The notes under the pieces are model-generated. The model saw nothing but the letters and a program-made list of their open reading frames with translations, was not told the origin of the DNA and ran no database searches. Of a DNA stretch of 39,229 nt, positions 35,348 to 39,229 are shown piece by piece (positions within the stretch are counted from its first letter, which is position 1; each line of letters opens with the position of its first letter). Both the position numbers and the translations under genes were made by a program. This DNA comes from Bdellovibrionales bacterium. GTDB lineage: Bacteria; Bdellovibrionota; Bdellovibrionia; Bdellovibrionales; JAMPXM01. The stretch is taken from contig SYLX01000165.1 of assembly GCA_005808505.1 (NCBI GenBank), positions 1 to 39,229 on the forward strand, written 5' to 3'.

Positions 35348-35886
35348 TTGCGGTCTCCGCGCGACGGCAAGATCTCGAGAACGAGACTTCCCTGATCGGC
35401 ATCAACGGTCGCAACTTTGACTTGAACGGATTGCTTCATCGTCAACGTGATGTTGGTGGAACCATCTTGCGGATCCATCGTCATCTCGGAGCTTGCGACA
35501 AATTTTGAGTTCTTCAAGATTTTGGAGAGCTGCTGCGGATCAATCTTCGTTTTGCGAACTTGCGCAAGATCGATCACGAGTCGGCGCGCATCGCGATCGA
35601 GGGCTACGTGGAAATATCCGGGCTCACCACGGTGAGGCTGGCCAAAACGATCGCCGTAGGCGAGCACGAGACGTTCATTCTTTCCGTCCGGTGTATTCTC
35701 GGCGCGCACGCTGAGTAAGCTAAATTCGTCAGCTGATTTCCCACCGACCGAGATGCCGGATTGAATCGGCGGCATCACTTTCCCTGGCCGAACTTGTAAA
35801 GGAGCCGGCAACGCGAACGCCAGCGCGCTGGAAAAAATCATTGCCGTCGCGAGAGCCGCTTTTAATGGAAAAGCCGTTTTGCCCAC
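35344..35886 (-). CDS. Exported AMIN-like beta domain protein
   Basis: I choose the GTG at 35886 because AAGGAG lies eight bases before it; this gives 180 residues starting directly with a signal peptide (to about AFALP). A TTG at 35910 would place the ribosome site inside the gene. The mature domain has paired strands such as GYFHVALDRDARRLVIDLAQV followed by NITLTMKQSVQVKVATVDAD and LVLEILPSRG. This resembles AMIN domains (strand, R(V/L)VIDL, strand), which target periplasmic proteins to peptidoglycan or to secretins. The match is by eye only. Coupled by GTGA to the barrel gene downstream. Confidence 0.65.
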   Translation of the reverse strand: MGKTAFPLKAALATAMIFSSALAFALPAPLQVRPGKVMPPIQSGISVGGKSADEFSLLSVRAENTPDGKNERLVLAYGDRFGQPHRGEPGYFHVALDRDARRLVIDLAQVRKTKIDPQQLSKILKNSKFVASSEMTMDPQDGSTNITLTMKQSVQVKVATVDADQGSLVLEILPSRGDRK

Positions 35887-35959
35887 GGTCGTGTCTCCTT
35901 CGATCTTCAATTTGGCCTAGGCATTTAGATTACCCCGAGCGCGAGGTTGCGAGAAAGTA

Positions 35960-35975
35960 CGGGCCGATAGGCCCG
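35960..35975. promoter_or_regulatory. Perfect 6-bp hairpin in intergenic region
   Basis: CGGGCC-GATA-GGCCCG forms a GC-rich stem with a tetraloop, 74 bases upstream of the AMIN-like gene start. It has no T-run. The rest of the 310-bp region between that start and the His-rich lipoprotein gene shows nothing I can name. Confidence 0.35.
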
Positions 35976-36196
35976 GTCCTTAGCCCAGCTTTCCCATTCG
36001 GTCCTTCGTGAAACATTTCATCGACAACCCTGAAAAATCGACGTGGTGGTGTCTCTTTGCCAGGCTGGCGAGCCCTTTTTTTAGTTCGCCGATTGGCACG
36101 CGCTTTGGAATTCCTTAGAGCCGCGCGGCTTTTGTGAGCTCGGGTTCTAACAAAGAACGTCGAGCACGGCCGCCGCTATAGGAGGGCCTTGAGGCC

Positions 36197-37051
36197 ATGA
36201 AAACAGTTGCTTTGATGACAACCACGATCGCGGCTTCGATGCTGCTCGCGGCTTGCGGCGACAGAAATTCTTCGCCGAATCCCGTTCCGGCCCAACCCGT
36301 GATTGTCGCTGACCTTCCTGCTCCGATGCCCAACACTTGCTTCGTTCGTCACGACTATGAACGCGACGAATGGAAGAAGCGTTGGAAGAACCGCTACAAG
36401 CGCGCAAAGTGGCGTCAGTACCGTTGGATGCAAGCGCAGTGGATGTTTGCGGCTAACGCAAGCGTCACGCAAAACGTCTTCGACGACGGTGGCTACTCGC
36501 CCGCTTACGATGAGTACGATAAGCCGGGCTTTGATGGTGAAGACGATTCGAACTTTGCTCCGGGTGAATACCATCCTCAACAAGGTCCGAAGCACGGCGG
36601 TCACCATCATGGTGGACACGGTGGTCATGGTCACAACGGTGGTCATCATGGCGGTCACGGTCAACACGGCCCGATCGGCGGAGGCGATGATTACCACACG
36701 CTTCCTTACCCTCCCCAACATGGACAACAGCCTCGTCCGCAATATCCGCAGTCCTTCTGCGGTTGCCAGCCGGACGAAATTCCAGTTTGCGATGCGGAAG
36801 CCGGATTGGTTTGCGTGGAATCCCGCTATTACAGCCAACACAACATTGCTTGGTGGTCGATGAATAACCAAAACGGCTTCGGCTGGAATGGTTACACAAA
36901 CCCGGTTTACATCACGCGCCCGCAGAACAACTGCTGGTCGCAGATCGGTCAGACTTGCCGCCGCGGCGACGGTCGCCGTGGAAACGCGGTTTGCCAGATC
37001 GTTCCGGGTGCGGATTATGGGGTTTGGGTCCAGGTTCCGCCTGGTTATTGA
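36197..37051 (+). CDS. His/Gly-rich, Cys-rich lipoprotein (putative metal binder)
   Basis: This 284-residue protein has a lipoprotein signal ending in LLAAC (Cys20); its ATG follows AGGAGGG. The N-terminal mature region has a striking Trp/Arg/Lys stretch (about 58-84, five Trp). An acidic segment (about 95-123) follows, then a His/Gly tract at 133-158 with 11 His in 25 residues. The C-terminal part has seven cysteines (CGC at 188-190, then four or more spaced ones, including NNCW, QTCRR and AVCQ) and a Trp/Tyr-rich end. The His tract suggests binding of Ni, Zn or Cu. The cysteines suggest a disulfide-bonded domain outside the cytosol. I do not recognise a named family. A miniature element begins 12 bp after the stop. 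Confidence 0.8.
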   Translation: MKTVALMTTTIAASMLLAACGDRNSSPNPVPAQPVIVADLPAPMPNTCFVRHDYERDEWKKRWKNRYKRAKWRQYRWMQAQWMFAANASVTQNVFDDGGYSPAYDEYDKPGFDGEDDSNFAPGEYHPQQGPKHGGHHHGGHGGHGHNGGHHGGHGQHGPIGGGDDYHTLPYPPQHGQQPRPQYPQSFCGCQPDEIPVCDAEAGLVCVESRYYSQHNIAWWSMNNQNGFGWNGYTNPVYITRPQNNCWSQIGQTCRRGDGRRGNAVCQIVPGADYGVWVQVPPGY

Positions 37052-37062
37052 TTCTGGGCTAC

Positions 37063-37216
37063 CCATAACTGGACTACTTAATTGCGGATGATGAAAACCC
37101 GCTTCCGAGGCGTCGGAGGCGGGTTTTTTCGTTTAAAACCCAGAATCTGACTTCATCGCGGATTTAGCCCTAGGGAAAAAGCCGAATCCATCCGCAATTA
37201 GGTGTCCCAGTTAGGG
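37063..37216. mobile_element. 154-bp miniature inverted-repeat element related to the IS at 10145
   Basis: The left end 37063-37090 and the reverse complement of the right end 37189-37216 match at 23 of 28 positions, sharing TAACTGG and TAATTGCGGATG exactly. Its left end also shares TGGACTAC, then a T and ATTGCG, with the terminal repeats of the IS at 10145-11269. It holds no gene, only a terminator hairpin and about 60 bp of other sequence. No target duplication is obvious. Confidence 0.7.
37095..37129 (+). terminator. Rho-independent terminator after His-rich lipoprotein gene
   Basis: AAACCCGC (37095-37102) pairs with GCGGGTTT (37119-37126). Inside it, TCCGA pairs with TCGGA around GGCG, and T's run to 37129. 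It lies 44 bp after the stop and inside the miniature element. Confidence 0.92.
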
Positions 37217-37366
37217 AGATGACACACAATATCATCCCCTAACCATCCGAACTCACAAGAGTTCAAGAAAACAAACGCAGTTCGGCCGCCTCGAAATTGG
37301 GCTGAACCAAAGTCTTGTCTATGATATCACTCAAAGATTCGCACGAATCATGGAGTGATCACGTTT
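37217..37366. other. Intergenic leader of the M3 peptidase gene
   Basis: With the miniature element and the 11 bp before it, this completes a 315-bp gap between genes. I see no further gene or RNA. GGAG about 11 bases before the ATG at 37367 is the probable ribosome site; a promoter must lie here or in the element, but none is clear. Confidence 0.5.
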
Positions 37367-39229
37367 ATGGCAAGCTCGACGTCACAGAATCCTATCCTCG
37401 CCCCATCAACTCTTCCCTACGGCGCGTTCCCTTTCGACCAGATCAAGAAAGAGCATTTCAAGCCCGCGCTTGAAACTGCGATCGACCTGGCGAAGTCACG
37501 TCTGGAGAAAATCAAGACGAACACGGCGGCCGCAGATTTTCAGAACACGATCCTCGCGCTCGAAACTTGTTCTGAGGAAGTCGGCAAAGTCGGCTCGGTG
37601 TTCTTCAACCTCCTCGGCACGAACTCGGACGACGAACTGCAATCGATGGCGCGCGAGATCTCGCCCACACTTGCAGGATTCTCTTCGGATATCCTCCTAG
37701 ACTCGACTTTGTTCAAAAAGGTGAAAGAGGTTTGGGATAACCGCGAAAAGCTCGGGCTCAAAGGCGAAGAGCTTCGCCTTACCGAAAAGTCGTACAAAGA
37801 TTTCGCCCGCAACGGTGGTCTGCTCAATGACGACGTGAAAGAAAAGCTCCGCGCCCTCGATCAAGAACTTGCGAAACTTTCTCCCGAATTTTCCGACAAC
37901 GTTTTGAAAGCGACCAACGAATTTAAAATGGTCATCGACAACAAGGAAGATCTCAAAGGTCTTCCGGAGTCGACGCTCGAAGCAGCGGCCATGGCCGCGA
38001 AAGAGGCAGGCCAAGAAGGCAAGTGGCTCTTCACGCTCCACGCGCCAAGCTACGTGCCGTTCCTCACCTACTCGGAAAACCGCACCCTTCGCGAAAAAAT
38101 GTGGCGTGCGTACAACTCTCGCGCTTACCGCGATAAACACGACAACGAACCCGTTCTGAAGAAGATCGCAAAGCTCCGCCACGATCGTGCCGCTCTTCTC
38201 GGCTACTCCACTCATGCCCACTTCGTTCTCGAAGAACGGATGGCGGAGAAGCCCGAAAAGGTGACGTCCTTCCTGCATCGCTTACTCACGAAAGCAAAGC
38301 CTGCGGCCGTTCGCGATGTCGAAGCTGTCCGCAAACTCGCCGAGGAGATGGACGGAATCAAAGAACTCATGCCTTGGGATTACGGCTTCTATTCGGAGAA
38401 GCTTAAGATGAAGCTTCACAACTTCGATCAAGAGCAGCTTCGCCCGTACTTCAAACTCGAAAACGTCGTGCAAGGTGCGTTCGAGCATGCTCGTCGTCTT
38501 TATGGTTTGAAATTCAAGGAAATCAGCGGCGTTCCCGTTTCTCATCCCGACGTAAAAACTTACGAAGTCGTGGATGAAGATTCAGGCCGCTTCATCGGCC
38601 TTTTTTACGCGGATTTCTTTCCACGCGAGAGCAAGCGTGGGGGCGCGTGGATGTCGGCCTTCCGCGAGCAAGGCTACCAAGGCGGAAAAGTTGAACGCCC
38701 GCATGTCACGATTGTCTGTAACTTTACGAAGCCTACAGCGACGAAGCCTTCGCTTTTGACGTTTGAAGAAGTTTCGACTCTCTTCCACGAATTCGGTCAC
38801 TCGCTGCACGGACTCCTTTCCGATTGCCAGTACGTCTCCCTCGGCGGAACGAACGTGTTCTGGGATTTCGTCGAACTTCCCTCGCAAATCATGGAGAACT
38901 GGACGCTCGAGAAAGAAGCTCTCGATCTCTTCGCCACTCACTACGAATCTGGCGAAACGATTCCGAAAGAACTCACCGATAAAATTCGGGCGTCCGCGCG
39001 TTTCCAAGCCGGATACCAGGCCGTCCGCCAGCTTCAGTTCGGGCTTCTGGATATGGCTTGGCATTCGCAAGAGGGCCTCGAGTGGTTGGCGAGCTCGCAA
39101 GACGTGAACGCGTTCGAAAAGAAAGTGACTGAACAAACATCTCTCTTGCCTCGTGTAGATGGAACGAACTCTTCTTGCTCGTTCTCGCACATCTTCGCGG
39201 GCGGGTATTCGGCGGGCTACTACAGCTAC
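37367..39229 (+). CDS. M3-family zinc metallopeptidase (oligopeptidase A / Dcp-like), C-terminus cut
   Basis: This is a cytosolic thimet-type oligopeptidase that degrades short peptides. From the ATG at 37367 there are 621 open codons to the window end; full members have about 680-700 residues. The zinc motif HEFGH is at 474-478, and the third ligand region is WDFVELPSQIMENW. The N-terminal half is helical (residues about 25-300) as usual. The substrate loop SHIFAGGYSAGYYSY, which holds the catalytic His/Tyr residues, lies at the very end of the window. No signal peptide is seen. The cut-off end prevents deciding between oligopeptidase A and peptidyl-dipeptidase Dcp. Confidence 0.93.
   Translation, partial: MASSTSQNPILAPSTLPYGAFPFDQIKKEHFKPALETAIDLAKSRLEKIKTNTAAADFQNTILALETCSEEVGKVGSVFFNLLGTNSDDELQSMAREISPTLAGFSSDILLDSTLFKKVKEVWDNREKLGLKGEELRLTEKSYKDFARNGGLLNDDVKEKLRALDQELAKLSPEFSDNVLKATNEFKMVIDNKEDLKGLPESTLEAAAMAAKEAGQEGKWLFTLHAPSYVPFLTYSENRTLREKMWRAYNSRAYRDKHDNEPVLKKIAKLRHDRAALLGYSTHAHFVLEERMAEKPEKVTSFLHRLLTKAKPAAVRDVEAVRKLAEEMDGIKELMPWDYGFYSEKLKMKLHNFDQEQLRPYFKLENVVQGAFEHARRLYGLKFKEISGVPVSHPDVKTYEVVDEDSGRFIGLFYADFFPRESKRGGAWMSAFREQGYQGGKVERPHVTIVCNFTKPTATKPSLLTFEEVSTLFHEFGHSLHGLLSDCQYVSLGGTNVFWDFVELPSQIMENWTLEKEALDLFATHYESGETIPKELTDKIRASARFQAGYQAVRQLQFGLLDMAWHSQEGLEWLASSQDVNAFEKKVTEQTSLLPRVDGTNSSCSFSHIFAGGYSAGYYSY

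Noticed and set aside
35956..35970. GCCGATAG resembling the -10 of a sigma-28 (FliA) promoter
   Set aside because: No TAAA-type -35 lies at the needed distance, and the sequence is part of a hairpin.
36176..37066. A 296-residue open frame antisense to the His-rich lipoprotein gene
   Set aside because: The plus-strand gene has a lipobox, a strong ribosome site and Cys/His patterns; the antisense frame is a low-complexity Val/Arg/Thr mirror of it.

Overview
The window looks like a chromosomal stretch from a Gram-negative bacterium of the Bdellovibrionota / former deltaproteobacterial type. The basis is the mix of Mla lipid transport, many outer-membrane barrels and lipoproteins, a HRDxSPQN Ser/Thr kinase with PEGA-like repeats, an AddAB nuclease pair, and moderately GC-rich, mostly GTG/ATG-started genes. 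The taxon is inferred from gene content; no rRNA or other marker is present. No tRNA, rRNA, phage or CRISPR locus was recognised.

Region 1 (1-8220, minus strand) is one tightly packed operon. In transcription order it runs: membrane sensor kinase with a degenerate H-box, REC-GGDEF protein, alanine racemase (alr), mlaE, mlaF, and mlaD (cut by the window start). All but the first junction are 4-base ATGA/GTGA overlaps, so signalling, peptidoglycan precursor supply and phospholipid trafficking appear translationally coupled.

Region 2 (8221-11359) holds nadB with a hairpin in its leader, then an insertion sequence (10145-11269). The left inverted repeat of the IS supplies the last codons and the stop of nadB.

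Region 3 (11360-17059) is accessory envelope material: a lipoprotein with a possible Cys/His hydrolase fold, a small barrel, a monoglyceride-lipase-like hydrolase, two more lipoproteins (one an LVIVD propeller), and a secreted GESH-motif protein.

Region 4 (17060-28858) has addB-addA (overlapping) downstream of a cluster of three paralogous outer-membrane barrels. The barrels are interleaved with two TPR/helical lipoproteins. A 15-copy 7-bp tandem repeat, a bidirectional terminator and a palindromic GGTGCC cluster sit between two of these units.

Region 5 (28859-39229) has a small barrel, coaE, a Ser/Thr kinase with PEGA repeats, a long-chain acyl-CoA synthetase, an AMIN-like protein with a barrel partner, a His-rich lipoprotein, a 154-bp miniature element whose ends match the IS in region 2, and an M3 metallopeptidase cut by the window end.

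The most notable signals are the IS and its apparent miniature derivative (both abutting gene 3' ends), the sensor kinase lacking its phospho-acceptor His next to a GPDEF diguanylate-cyclase-like protein, and the repeated barrel-lipoprotein module.
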